A DNA stretch of 64,000 bases from JACKNG01 sp050184115 (GTDB lineage Bacteria > Pseudomonadota > Gammaproteobacteria > Ga0077536). A program made the position numbers and the translations under genes. The stretch lies in NCBI GenBank assembly GCA_050184115.1, contig JBFXAQ010000007.1, positions 248,001 through 312,000 of the forward strand, in the 5' to 3' direction. Each line of letters starts with the position of its first letter. The first letter of the stretch is position 1. The notes beneath the pieces were generated by a model that was given only the letters and a program-made list of their open reading frames with translations, did no database searches and had not been told where the DNA came from. Below, piece after piece: positions 8,424 to 16,482 of this stretch.

Positions 8424-8876
8424 TCAGTCCTTGCCGCTCTCGAAGATGTACTTGCTGATCAGCTCTTCGAGGCTGATCGAGGACTCGGTCTCGAAGATGG
8501 TGTCGCCAGGCGCGAGCAGTTCGTCCGAGCCCCCCGGTGTGATCTTGACGAACTTGTCGCCGATGATGCCCTCGGTGCGGATGGACGCGATGGCATCGTC
8601 CTGCAGACGCACGCTGGGTTCGAGTTCGAGGCGGACCACCGACTCGTAGGTGGCCGGGTCGAGGCGGATGTCGGCAACCTTGCCGACGCGCACTCCGCCC
8701 ACCTCGACGAAGGCGCCAGGCTTCAAGCCGGACGAGGAGACGAAACGCGCATCGAGCGCGTAGCGCTCATTGCCGAAGAGGTCGACGTCGCCGAGACGCA
8801 CCGCCAGGTACACCAGGCAGGCGATGCCGAGCAACATGAACATCCCGACCCCGATTTCGATTCGTGCATTACCCAC
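8424..8876 (-). CDS. mlaD: MlaD: MCE-domain component of the phospholipid ABC transporter
   Basis: Inner-membrane-anchored MCE protein that forms the hexameric lipid ring on the periplasmic side of MlaE. One N-terminal membrane helix (about residues 7-26, GVGMFMLLGIACLVYLAVRL) is followed by a single MCE domain, with VEVGGVRVGKVADIRLD and TEGIIGDKFVKITPGG. The 150-residue length is normal for gammaproteobacterial MlaD. It sits between mlaE (24-base gap) and mlaC in the standard order. Confidence 0.95.
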   Translation of the reverse strand: MGNARIEIGVGMFMLLGIACLVYLAVRLGDVDLFGNERYALDARFVSSSGLKPGAFVEVGGVRVGKVADIRLDPATYESVVRLELEPSVRLQDDAIASIRTEGIIGDKFVKITPGGSDELLAPGDTIFETESSISLEELISKYIFESGKD

Positions 8877-8900
8877 CCTGTCGTTCCTCCGGCTATGCGT

Positions 8901-9692
8901 TCACAGCATCAACGCACTGATGATGTAGTCGGCGAACAGCACCGTGATCGAGGCCACCACCACGGCATCGGTGGTGGTGCGGCTGACGCCCTCGGCACCG
9001 AAAGCGCCCTGCCTATCGAGGTGCATCAGGTAGCCCTTGGCCGTGCACACCCAGACGATGATGAAACCGAAGCTCAGCGCCTTGACCAGGTCCATGGCGA
9101 CGTCGCGCCACAACACGCTGTCCGCCATGCCCGAGAAGTAGGTGCCTTCGCCGATGCCGAACAGCACGCCGCCGACGAACCAGCCCCCGCCGATGCCGAC
9201 GACATTGAAGACGGCCGTCAGCAACGGCACCGCCAGCAGGGTGGCGAAGAAGCGCGGCGCGACCAGGTAGGCATAGGGGTCGATGGCCATGCATTCGAGA
9301 GCGTCGATCTGGCTGTCGCTGCGCATGATGCCGAGTTCGGCACACATGGCGGAGCCGACCCGGCCGATGACGATGAGCGCGGTCAGCACCGGGGCGAGTT
9401 CACGAATCAGGCTCAGTCCGACCGCGGCGCCGAGCATACCGACGGCGCCGAAGCGTACCAGGGTGTCGTAGAACTGCAGCGCCACCACCATGCCGACGAA
9501 GCCGCCGGCGACGGCGACCACGGTGGTCGAGCGCGCGCCGATGAAATGGAGCTGGCGCAGCGTCACCCGCGCCTGCCGCCACGGACGCATGAGGTGTGGC
9601 ACGACGAGCGCGAGGAAGATGCCGCCGCGGCCGAGTCCGGCCAGCGGTGCGAGCAGGCGGTCGATTCGGCCGCTTGCCGTCGCGCTAGTCAT
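8901..9692 (-). CDS. mlaE: MlaE: phospholipid ABC transporter permease
   Basis: Multi-spanning permease of the MlaFED(B) phospholipid transporter in the inner membrane. The 263-residue protein has the MlaE family pattern: an N-terminal amphipathic segment, a run of membrane helices, and the conserved RVGSAMCAELGIMRSDSQIDALECM-region loop that contacts the ATPase. The C-terminus, ASITVLFADYIISALML, is characteristic. Its start codon lies inside the end of mlaF (8-base overlap), so translation is coupled to the ATPase gene. Confidence 0.95.
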   Translation of the reverse strand: MTSATASGRIDRLLAPLAGLGRGGIFLALVVPHLMRPWRQARVTLRQLHFIGARSTTVVAVAGGFVGMVVALQFYDTLVRFGAVGMLGAAVGLSLIRELAPVLTALIVIGRVGSAMCAELGIMRSDSQIDALECMAIDPYAYLVAPRFFATLLAVPLLTAVFNVVGIGGGWFVGGVLFGIGEGTYFSGMADSVLWRDVAMDLVKALSFGFIIVWVCTAKGYLMHLDRQGAFGAEGVSRTTTDAVVVASITVLFADYIISALML

Positions 9693-10506
9693 CGATGTCC
9701 GCCGTCAGACGATCGAGCAGGGCGTCGCCGTCATCGGCACGGCGACTGCCGCGACGGCCGAGCAGCCCGGCCACGTAACCGTCATCGAGAGCGCGCAACT
9801 CGTCCAGCGTGCCGAGCGCGCGGACCGCGCCGTCACCGATGACGAGGACGCGGTCGGCGATGCGCACGACGCTCTCCAGCGCATGGGTGACGACGACGAT
9901 GGTCATCCCCAAGGCATCCCGCAGGCGCAGGATGAGACTGTCGAGTTCGTCGGCGCTGACCGGATCGAGACCCGCGGAGGGCTCGTCGAAGAACAACACC
10001 TTGGGGTCCATGATGCAGGCGCGCGCGAGCCCGGCGCGCTTGAGCATGCCGCCGGAGAGTTCGGCCGGCATGTAGTGCTCGGCATGGGCGAGGTTCATCA
10101 TCTCGAGCTTCATGCGGCTCATGATGCGGATGGTGGCGCGGTCGAGCCGCGTGTGCTGGCGCAGCGGTAGCTCGATGTTCTCGATCACGCTCATCGAATT
10201 GATCAGCGCGCCATGCTGGAAGGCGACGCCGATGCGGCGCCGCAGCGCATAGACCTGCTCTCGCGCGGCCGGATGCAGGGCCCGGCCGAGCAGATCGATC
10301 TCGCCGGCCACCGGCGTGCTGAGGCCGAGCAGGTGACGCATCAAGGTGGTCTTGCCGGAGCCGCTCGCGCCCATGATGACGAAGACCTCGCCGCTTGCGA
10401 CCTCGAACGAGACGTCGTCGAGCACGCGGCGCGCGCCGTAGGCGGCGTACAGGCCGCGCACGGCGAGGGCGGGCGCGTGGCCGCGGGCGGTGTCGGTCGC
10501 TGTCAT
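9685..10506 (-). CDS. mlaF: MlaF: phospholipid ABC transporter ATPase
   Basis: ATP-binding subunit powering the Mla lipid transporter. Visible are Walker A (GASGSGKTT), the Q-loop region, the ABC signature LSGGM followed by LKRAGLARA, and Walker B (VLFFDEPSAGLDP), with the switch histidine in VVVTHAL. The frame is open far upstream, but the ATG at 10506 gives a normal 273-residue ATPase, and the codons before it have no family similarity. It is the first gene of the operon mlaF-mlaE-mlaD-mlaC. No STAS-domain mlaB is present in this cluster. The C-terminal tail of about 30 residues is basic and then acidic. Confidence 0.95.
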   Translation of the reverse strand: MTATDTARGHAPALAVRGLYAAYGARRVLDDVSFEVASGEVFVIMGASGSGKTTLMRHLLGLSTPVAGEIDLLGRALHPAAREQVYALRRRIGVAFQHGALINSMSVIENIELPLRQHTRLDRATIRIMSRMKLEMMNLAHAEHYMPAELSGGMLKRAGLARACIMDPKVLFFDEPSAGLDPVSADELDSLILRLRDALGMTIVVVTHALESVVRIADRVLVIGDGAVRALGTLDELRALDDGYVAGLLGRRGSRRADDGDALLDRLTADIDD

Positions 10507-10657
10507 CGCGGGATGGGCGGTCGGGGCCGGTGCGGAACTGTGCCCTAGTATCGATGGTCGTCCGCCGTGACGAAAGGGCCACGCCGCGGTGCCGTGATCA
10601 CCGCCATGGCGTCCGCTATAGTGCCGGCCCCGGGCAGCGAGTGGAGTGAGACCAACC

Positions 10658-11626
10658 ATGGAACCCTTGTCGGGTTTGCGCAGCGAAGCGGCGATCATCG
10701 AGGAGGGGTATGCCTGGCAGCGCGCCGGCGAGCGCGTGGTCCTGGCCACGGTTGCCCACACCTGGGGCTCGTCGCCGCGGCCGGCCGGCGCCGTCATGGT
10801 GCTGAGCGAGCACGGTCGTTTTCTCGGCTCGGTGTCGGGCGGTTGCATCGAGGAAGAGCTGATCGCGCGGGTGCATGACGATTTTCCTGATCGCTTCCAG
10901 ACGCTCCAGTACGACTCCGATTCGACGCGGTCCTTGCCCTGCGGCGGGCGTCTGCTGCTGACCCTCGAGCCGCTGGCCGACATCGCCGGGCTCGACGAAC
11001 TGCTCGCCGCGCTGCGCGCCGGGCGGAGCGTCGAGCGCAGCATCCGCCTGGCCGACGGTGGCGCGGGCTGGCACGAAGCCGAGGCCGGTGCGCGCACGCG
11101 CCTCGCCGACGATCACCTCGCGGTGGTCTACGACCCGGCCTGGCACCTCGTCGTGGTCGGTGCCGGCGAACTGGCGCAATGGGTGAGCCGGCTCGGTCGC
11201 CTGCTCGACTACGCCGTGGCGGTGTGTGATCCGCGCCCGGAATACCGTGAAGCCTGGGCCCTGGAGGATCTCGCCGTCAGCGCCGAGCATCCCGACGATT
11301 TCATCGAGGCGCTCGGTTGCGATGCGCGCAGTGCCGTCGTCGCCCTGACCCATGACCCCAAGGTCGACGACCTGGCCATCATCGAGGCGCTGGCAACCGA
11401 CGCCTTTTACGTCGGCGCGCTCGGTTCGCGACGTACGACGGCGGCTCGCGCGGCACGCCTGCGCGAGCATTTCGGCATGGACGATGCCGCTATCGCCCGC
11501 ATCCATGGCCCGGTCGGTATCGACCTCAATTCGCGCCGGCCGCAGGAGATCGCGCTCGCCGTGCTGACTGACATCACCGCGGCGCGCAACGGCGTGGCCA
11601 TCTCGACCCATCGCCTGGCAACCTGA
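10658..11626 (+). CDS. XdhC family molybdenum-cofactor insertion protein
   Basis: XdhC-type proteins bind molybdenum cofactor, help sulfurate it and load it into xanthine-dehydrogenase-type hydroxylases. The 322-residue protein has both family domains: an N-terminal XdhC/CoxI segment (TWGSSPRPAGAVM and GSVSGGCIEEELI) and a C-terminal Rossmann-like part (LVVVGAGELAQWV, later YVGALGSRRT). The ATG at 10658 was chosen over a GTG four codons earlier because of a GGAG about 11 bases upstream. TATAGT at 10617-10622 is a possible -10. It is followed after 10 bases by a MocA-like transferase, a common pairing, but no molybdenum hydroxylase is encoded nearby. Confidence 0.9.
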   Translation: MEPLSGLRSEAAIIEEGYAWQRAGERVVLATVAHTWGSSPRPAGAVMVLSEHGRFLGSVSGGCIEEELIARVHDDFPDRFQTLQYDSDSTRSLPCGGRLLLTLEPLADIAGLDELLAALRAGRSVERSIRLADGGAGWHEAEAGARTRLADDHLAVVYDPAWHLVVVGAGELAQWVSRLGRLLDYAVAVCDPRPEYREAWALEDLAVSAEHPDDFIEALGCDARSAVVALTHDPKVDDLAIIEALATDAFYVGALGSRRTTAARAARLREHFGMDDAAIARIHGPVGIDLNSRRPQEIALAVLTDITAARNGVAISTHRLAT

Positions 11627-11636
11627 AGCACCGGCG

Positions 11637-12209
11637 ATGAAGGTCACCGGCCTGTTGCTGGCCGCCGGCTGTGCGCGCCGTTTTGGCGCCGACAAGCTGC
11701 TTGCGCGACTGCCAGGCGGCGACACCGTGCTCGCCGCCAGCGCCCGTCGGCTGGCGGTCGCCGTCGACGACGTCCTGGCCATCGTGCCCGCACACGATCA
11801 CGCGCGTACCCGCCTGCTCGACGAACTCGACGTGCCGTGGGTGGTCTGCGCGGATGCCGCCGCGGGCATGGCGCACAGTCTGCGCGCCGGGGTGGTGGCG
11901 ACGCCCGCTGCCGAAGCCTGGCTGGTGGCGCTGGCCGACATGCCGTTCGTCAGTGCGGCGACCCTGGAGCGGCTGGTGGCGGCGCTGCGCGAGGGTGCGG
12001 CGGTGGTGTTGCCCAGCCACGACGGCCGTGACGGTCACCCGGTCGGCTTCGCCGCCAGCTGGCGTGACGCCCTGTGCGCGCTCAGCGGTGACCACGGCGC
12101 GCGCGCGGTCATCGACGCCGCTGGCGCCTGTGTGCGGCGTCTCGCGGTCGAGGACGAAGGCGTCGTGCGCGACATCGACCACCCCGGCGACCTCCCCGCG
12201 GAAGCGTGA
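11637..12209 (+). CDS. MocA-like molybdenum cofactor nucleotidyltransferase
   Basis: Predicted to transfer CMP (MocA) or a related nucleotide to molybdopterin. The 190-residue protein belongs to the MobA-like NTP transferase fold: the N-terminal signature LLLAAGCARRFGADKLL, the metal-binding aspartate in VALADMPFV, and the DGRDGHPVGF segment found in MocA/CoxI-associated proteins. The usual LAAGxSxRMG glycine is partly altered (CARRFG). It lies 10 bases after the XdhC gene, so the two probably form one operon serving a xanthine-oxidase-family enzyme encoded elsewhere. Substrate specificity (CTP or GTP) cannot be decided from the sequence. Confidence 0.85.
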   Translation: MKVTGLLLAAGCARRFGADKLLARLPGGDTVLAASARRLAVAVDDVLAIVPAHDHARTRLLDELDVPWVVCADAAAGMAHSLRAGVVATPAAEAWLVALADMPFVSAATLERLVAALREGAAVVLPSHDGRDGHPVGFAASWRDALCALSGDHGARAVIDAAGACVRRLAVEDEGVVRDIDHPGDLPAEA

Positions 12210-12227
12210 GCGCCGCCAGCCGCGCGA

Positions 12228-14405
12228 TCAATGCAGGACGAGGAATTGCTCGAGAGGACTCGGGCGGCCGACCTCGTAGCCCTGCACGAAGTCGACGCCA
12301 ACCTCGCGCAGCATGGCCAGGGTCGGCGCGTCCTCGACGAATTCCGCGATGGTCTGCTTGCCCATGACGTGGCCGATCTCATTGATCGAGCGGACCATGG
12401 CGAGATCGATCGAGTCGCTGCGGATGTCGCGGACGAAGGCGCCATCGATCTTGAGGAAATCGACCGGCAGGCGCTTGAGGTAGGCCAGCGAGGAGAAGCC
12501 GCTGCCGAAATCGTCCAGCGCGAAGCGGCAGCCGCGCTCCTTCAAGCGCTCGATGAAGCGCGTCGCCTGCACCATGTCGGCCACGGCCGCCGTCTCGGTG
12601 ATCTCGAAACACAGCTTGTGCGGCGGCACCGCAGTACGGTCGAGCAGGTCGAGGATGTAATGCAGCAACTCGTCGTTGCCGATCGACTGCCCCGAGAGAT
12701 TCACCGAACAGAGGTCGAGCGCGTGCTGGTCGGCGTCCTGTTGTTCGAGCCAGGCGAAGACCCGCCCGACCACCCAGCGGTCGAGGCGGCTGGTGAGCTG
12801 GTAGCGATCGGCTGCCGGCAGGAACTCGCCGGGCAGGATGAGACCACCCTGCTCGTCGACCATGCGCAACAGGATTTCGTAATGACGACCGCCGGCATGG
12901 TCGCCGAGCGGCGAGATTTCCTGGAACGACAGCGCGAAGCGGTCCTCGACCAGGGCCGCGTTGATGCGCGCGGCCCAGCGCAGCAGGCCGTGGCGGGCGA
13001 CCACCGGAGCATTGTCGCTCTGGTAGACGTGGATGCGGTTGCGGCCGGCGTCCTTGGCCGCATGGCAGGCCGTCTCGGCCATCGACAACACCGTGCCGGC
13101 GTTCTCGCAGCCGGCGTCGATCGGCGCGATGCCGATACTCGCCGAGATGCTGTAGTGCTGACCACGTGCCGAGAAGGCATAGCCCTCGATGGCACGGCGC
13201 AAGGCATCCGCGGCGCTGCGCGCGGCGTCGATCGGGCAGTCCTCGAGAAGCACGGCGAACTTGTCGCCACCGACCCGGGCGATGGTGTCGCGCTTGCGCG
13301 CAATGCTGCGCAGCAGGTGCGCCAGCTGGCGCAGCAGCGCATCGCCGTTCTCGTGCCCGCAGGCCTCGTTGATCAGGGTGAAGCGGTCGAGGTCGAGCAG
13401 GACGAGGGCATGCTCGGTATGTTCGGCCAGGGCACTGTCGATGACCTGGCCGAGGCGCTGCTCCAGGACCTTGCGGTTGGCCAGGCCGGTGACGTCGTCG
13501 TGGGTCGACTGGAAGGTCAGCAGCTCGCTCAGCTTGTAGGTGTCGTCGATGTCCTCACAGGTCACCAGCACCAGGGTGCGGCCGCCACTCGGCACCGCGC
13601 AGGCCGTGTTGCGCATCCACACGACGCTGCCGTCCTTCTTGACGTGGCGGATGTCCCAGCGGTGCACGCGCCCGGGCATGGCGAGCGTGCCGGCGAAGCT
13701 CTCCTGGGCGAGTCCGCGATCCTCGGCCACGAATAACTCGAGCATCGAGCGCCCGACGAGGTTGTCGGCGTGGTAGCCGAGGTAGCGGGCGCCGAAGCGA
13801 TTGGCGTAGAGCACGGTACCTTCGGCGTCGAGGGTGAAGCAGGTCATCGGTGTGTTGTCGTGCATGACGTCGAATGGGACGCCGTGGACCTGTTCGATGC
13901 TCTCGAGGAAGGCCTCGGTCTCGTCCGGGCCATGCGCGGGCGGCAGCAGCGCGGTGGCGGCGGGCTCCAGCGCCAGCATGTCGCGCATCAGTGCACTGTG
14001 TTCGCGCAGCCGCGCCACGGTGTCCTTCAGCGCGAGCTGGGTGCGGATCCGTGCGAGCAGAATGGGCAGCTCGCCCGGCTTGATGATGTAGTCGTTGGCA
14101 CCGAGATCGAGGCTCTTGTTGATGTCGGCCTTCTCACCGCTGGCGGCGAGCACGATGACCGGCAGTTCGGTGGCCGTGTAGTGCCGGCGCAGGCGGCGCA
14201 GGACCTCCTGACCACCGCAACCAGGCATGTTGAGATCGAGCAGGACGAGATCGAAACGTTGCCGGGCGGACTGGGCCAGCGCGTCTTCGCCGTCGATTGC
14301 CGTGTGGACATCGAAACCCTTGGCGCCGAGGCGGAGTGATATCGCCTTGCGGATGGTCGCGTTGTCGTCGACAGCAAGCACCTTGGGCGCGGTGTGCTGG
14401 GCCAA
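12228..14405 (-). CDS. Response regulator with PAS, GGDEF (degenerate) and EAL domains
   Basis: Cyclic-di-GMP signalling protein of 725 residues. A receiver domain (about residues 8-125) has phosphoacceptor Asp57 in LLDLNMPG and Lys109. A PAS domain lies at about 180-290, a GGDEF domain at about 300-462 and an EAL domain at about 475-720. The GGDEF signature reads GGDKF (379-383), so cyclase activity is doubtful. The EAL motif reads EIL (510-512), but the glutamate, DDFGSG (631-636) and KIDG are kept, so phosphodiesterase activity is plausible. The start is TTG at 14405, set by GGAGG five bases upstream; the frame runs 39 codons further without similarity. It converges on the MocA-like gene. 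Confidence 0.9.
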   Translation of the reverse strand: MAQHTAPKVLAVDDNATIRKAISLRLGAKGFDVHTAIDGEDALAQSARQRFDLVLLDLNMPGCGGQEVLRRLRRHYTATELPVIVLAASGEKADINKSLDLGANDYIIKPGELPILLARIRTQLALKDTVARLREHSALMRDMLALEPAATALLPPAHGPDETEAFLESIEQVHGVPFDVMHDNTPMTCFTLDAEGTVLYANRFGARYLGYHADNLVGRSMLELFVAEDRGLAQESFAGTLAMPGRVHRWDIRHVKKDGSVVWMRNTACAVPSGGRTLVLVTCEDIDDTYKLSELLTFQSTHDDVTGLANRKVLEQRLGQVIDSALAEHTEHALVLLDLDRFTLINEACGHENGDALLRQLAHLLRSIARKRDTIARVGGDKFAVLLEDCPIDAARSAADALRRAIEGYAFSARGQHYSISASIGIAPIDAGCENAGTVLSMAETACHAAKDAGRNRIHVYQSDNAPVVARHGLLRWAARINAALVEDRFALSFQEISPLGDHAGGRHYEILLRMVDEQGGLILPGEFLPAADRYQLTSRLDRWVVGRVFAWLEQQDADQHALDLCSVNLSGQSIGNDELLHYILDLLDRTAVPPHKLCFEITETAAVADMVQATRFIERLKERGCRFALDDFGSGFSSLAYLKRLPVDFLKIDGAFVRDIRSDSIDLAMVRSINEIGHVMGKQTIAEFVEDAPTLAMLREVGVDFVQGYEVGRPSPLEQFLVLH

Positions 14406-14410
14406 GTGAT

Positions 14411-14415
14411 CCTCC
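14411..14415 (-). promoter_or_regulatory. Shine-Dalgarno GGAGG deciding a TTG start
   Basis: GGAGG on the minus strand is followed by ATCAC and then TTG GCC CAG. It fixes the start of the REC-PAS-GGDEF-EAL protein just before its receiver domain, where no ATG or GTG is available. Confidence 0.65.
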
Positions 14416-14574
14416 TCGCGGCGGCAACCCCTCGCCGGTATCCGTTCTTGTTGACGTTTCCCTGCAGGCGCGGACGGGGGTCGAGCGTGGCCAGTGTAGG
14501 CACTGGTTCGCGCTTTGCACAACGAAAGCCCAACAGGTAGAGGAGTTTGTACCCGAAATGTGAGGTGGTTCGTG

Positions 14575-16482
14575 TTAATTCCCGGCTAACTTGGCGAGTC
14601 CGGGTAACACGGCAGGCGAGCGCCGCTGCTCGCGTGCGCGCGACGGCCGCCGCGGTTCGAGGCGGAAAGCGTCCCACAGCCCCATGCCGCGCCACTGTCC
14701 CGCATGCCGACCGTAGAGCGTGCGTTCGAGGTCGAGCACGGCCTCGGCGAAGGCCACGGTTTCGATGCGGGCGACGAGCTCACGCAGGTTGCGGCAATCG
14801 CTCCCGCCGCGGCTCGCGCCCCACGCCAGCAAGGCGTCGCGCGCGGCGGCGGGGTCGTCGGCGCCGCAAGCCGATTTGAGGGCACTGGCCGCGCTGGCCG
14901 CACGTACGACGGCAACATCGGCGGCGTCCGAATCGGTGGCTCCGCCCGGCGTGCGACGCGCACGACTGCGCCACCAGGCGAAGAGCGTGGCCAGCCACAG
15001 GACGGCGAGGACGGCCGTGGCTGCCATCCACGCGGCGGGACGCGCGGCGGCGGGCGACGGTGCCGGCGCGGTCGTGCTGTCGGCCGCCGGTGTGGCCAGC
15101 GCAGGAGGTGCCGGCGCCGTTGGCGTCGGTGCCGCCGAGGTGGTCGCGGCGCCGCTGAACGCGATCGTCCGCGCCGGCAACTCGGCCTGCTCGAGGGTGT
15201 CGGTTTCGGTGTTCCACCACGGCAGCGTCAGCGCCGCAAAGGTCACCGGACCCGGCTGGCCCGCGATGATGGCGACCTTCTGCTGCCGCACGGCGGTGAA
15301 TCCGGTCGCCGTGTCCTGCTCGTTGGTCTGCGCCTGGTCCGGGTAGAGCTTGGTGCCATCGGGCGCGGCCGGTGTGACTGCCGGCAATTGACCGGCGACG
15401 AGGCCGTCTGCCCACAGGAACAGGGTCCGTGCGATCGGCGTGCCGGCGTCGGCGCGGGGGGCATCGGGGTCCCATTCCTCGTGCAGGCGCAGGCGCCGTG
15501 CCGGCAGCCAGGTGGCGCCGGCGGGAAAGGCCGCCGGCACCGGGCGGACGTCGAGCTCGACCGCCTCGGACTGCACGCGGCGGGTTTGCAGCGATTGTGA
15601 GAAGGGGTCGAACAACGAGCGCACACCACGTACGACCTGGGTCGTCAGCGCCAGTGGTGCCACCGTCAGCGCGCCGCTCTGCTGGGGAAAGATGGCGTAG
15701 CGCTGTTCGAAAGCGTCGTAGCTGACGCCGTTGACCTGCGTGCGGTACTGGCGGCCGTCGCCGAGCGGTTTGACCACGGCATCGACACTGGTCTCGAGGG
15801 GGGAGAAGCGCGGGCTGGACAGCTCGACGCGATGCAGCAGGCGCACGGTGTAGATGACCTGCTGCTGGACGTAAGGGTTCAGCGGCGTCGCCTCGGCCTG
15901 GAGGATGATGTCGGCATCGCGCGTGGTGGCCTGGCCGGGCGCGCCGGCGACCGCCTCGACCGTGCGTGCCGGGCTCTCCTGCTGGCCGAAGCGGACGGGC
16001 GGGATGGTCAGGGTGCCGCCGCGGCGCGGCATGGCATCGAGGACCCAGGTGGTCGACTGGCTGCGTCGGCCATTGGTCCATTCGAGCGAAGACTGGCGGT
16101 TACGACCGATAATCTCGAAATCCTTCTCAAGCGGCGCGAAATCGGGCTCGCCGACGTCGGCGTCGTCGGCACGAAAGGTGATGCGACAGGACTGGTCGGC
16201 GACCACCGGGTCAGGCGCGACTTCGACCACGATCGCCGCCTGCGCGGCCACGACGCTGGCCAGGGCGGCGAGGAACGCGCACATCAGGATCAGCCCGGAG
16301 TTCCTGCGCCGCGCTCGCCGCGGCCGCCGAGCGGCCCACACGCCCGGCTCGCGCTCGCCGCGGTCTCCTCGACGGGGCGTCGCACAGGGCTTCGTCGTCA
16401 ATGGCTCCATGCGGTCCGACGCTGCGGCTTCGTGTCGACCTCGCGACGGACGGGGGTGAGAAAGTCGAGCGAGGCGTTTCAT
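14575..16482 (-). CDS. batD: BatD-like protein (oxygen tolerance / aerotolerance family)
   Basis: Last gene of the moxR/bat operon. BatD proteins are membrane-anchored with large periplasmic beta-rich domains; the operon is linked to stress tolerance and envelope functions, but the molecular job is not established. This 635-residue version has a secretion/anchor helix (LILMCAFLAALASVVAAQA), periplasmic repeats (CRITFRADDADVGEPDFAPL, RRGGTLTIPPVRFG), a proline/alanine/threonine-rich linker, then a membrane helix (WMAATAVLAVLWLATLFAWW) and a cytoplasmic tail. The ATG overlaps the stop of the preceding gene (ATGA). This leaves an unusual basic leader of about 65 residues before the signal helix, so a later start is possible. 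Confidence 0.85.
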   Translation of the reverse strand: MKRLARLSHPRPSRGRHEAAASDRMEPLTTKPCATPRRGDRGEREPGVWAARRPRRARRRNSGLILMCAFLAALASVVAAQAAIVVEVAPDPVVADQSCRITFRADDADVGEPDFAPLEKDFEIIGRNRQSSLEWTNGRRSQSTTWVLDAMPRRGGTLTIPPVRFGQQESPARTVEAVAGAPGQATTRDADIILQAEATPLNPYVQQQVIYTVRLLHRVELSSPRFSPLETSVDAVVKPLGDGRQYRTQVNGVSYDAFEQRYAIFPQQSGALTVAPLALTTQVVRGVRSLFDPFSQSLQTRRVQSEAVELDVRPVPAAFPAGATWLPARRLRLHEEWDPDAPRADAGTPIARTLFLWADGLVAGQLPAVTPAAPDGTKLYPDQAQTNEQDTATGFTAVRQQKVAIIAGQPGPVTFAALTLPWWNTETDTLEQAELPARTIAFSGAATTSAAPTPTAPAPPALATPAADSTTAPAPSPAAARPAAWMAATAVLAVLWLATLFAWWRSRARRTPGGATDSDAADVAVVRAASAASALKSACGADDPAAARDALLAWGASRGGSDCRNLRELVARIETVAFAEAVLDLERTLYGRHAGQWRGMGLWDAFRLEPRRPSRAREQRRSPAVLPGLAKLAGN

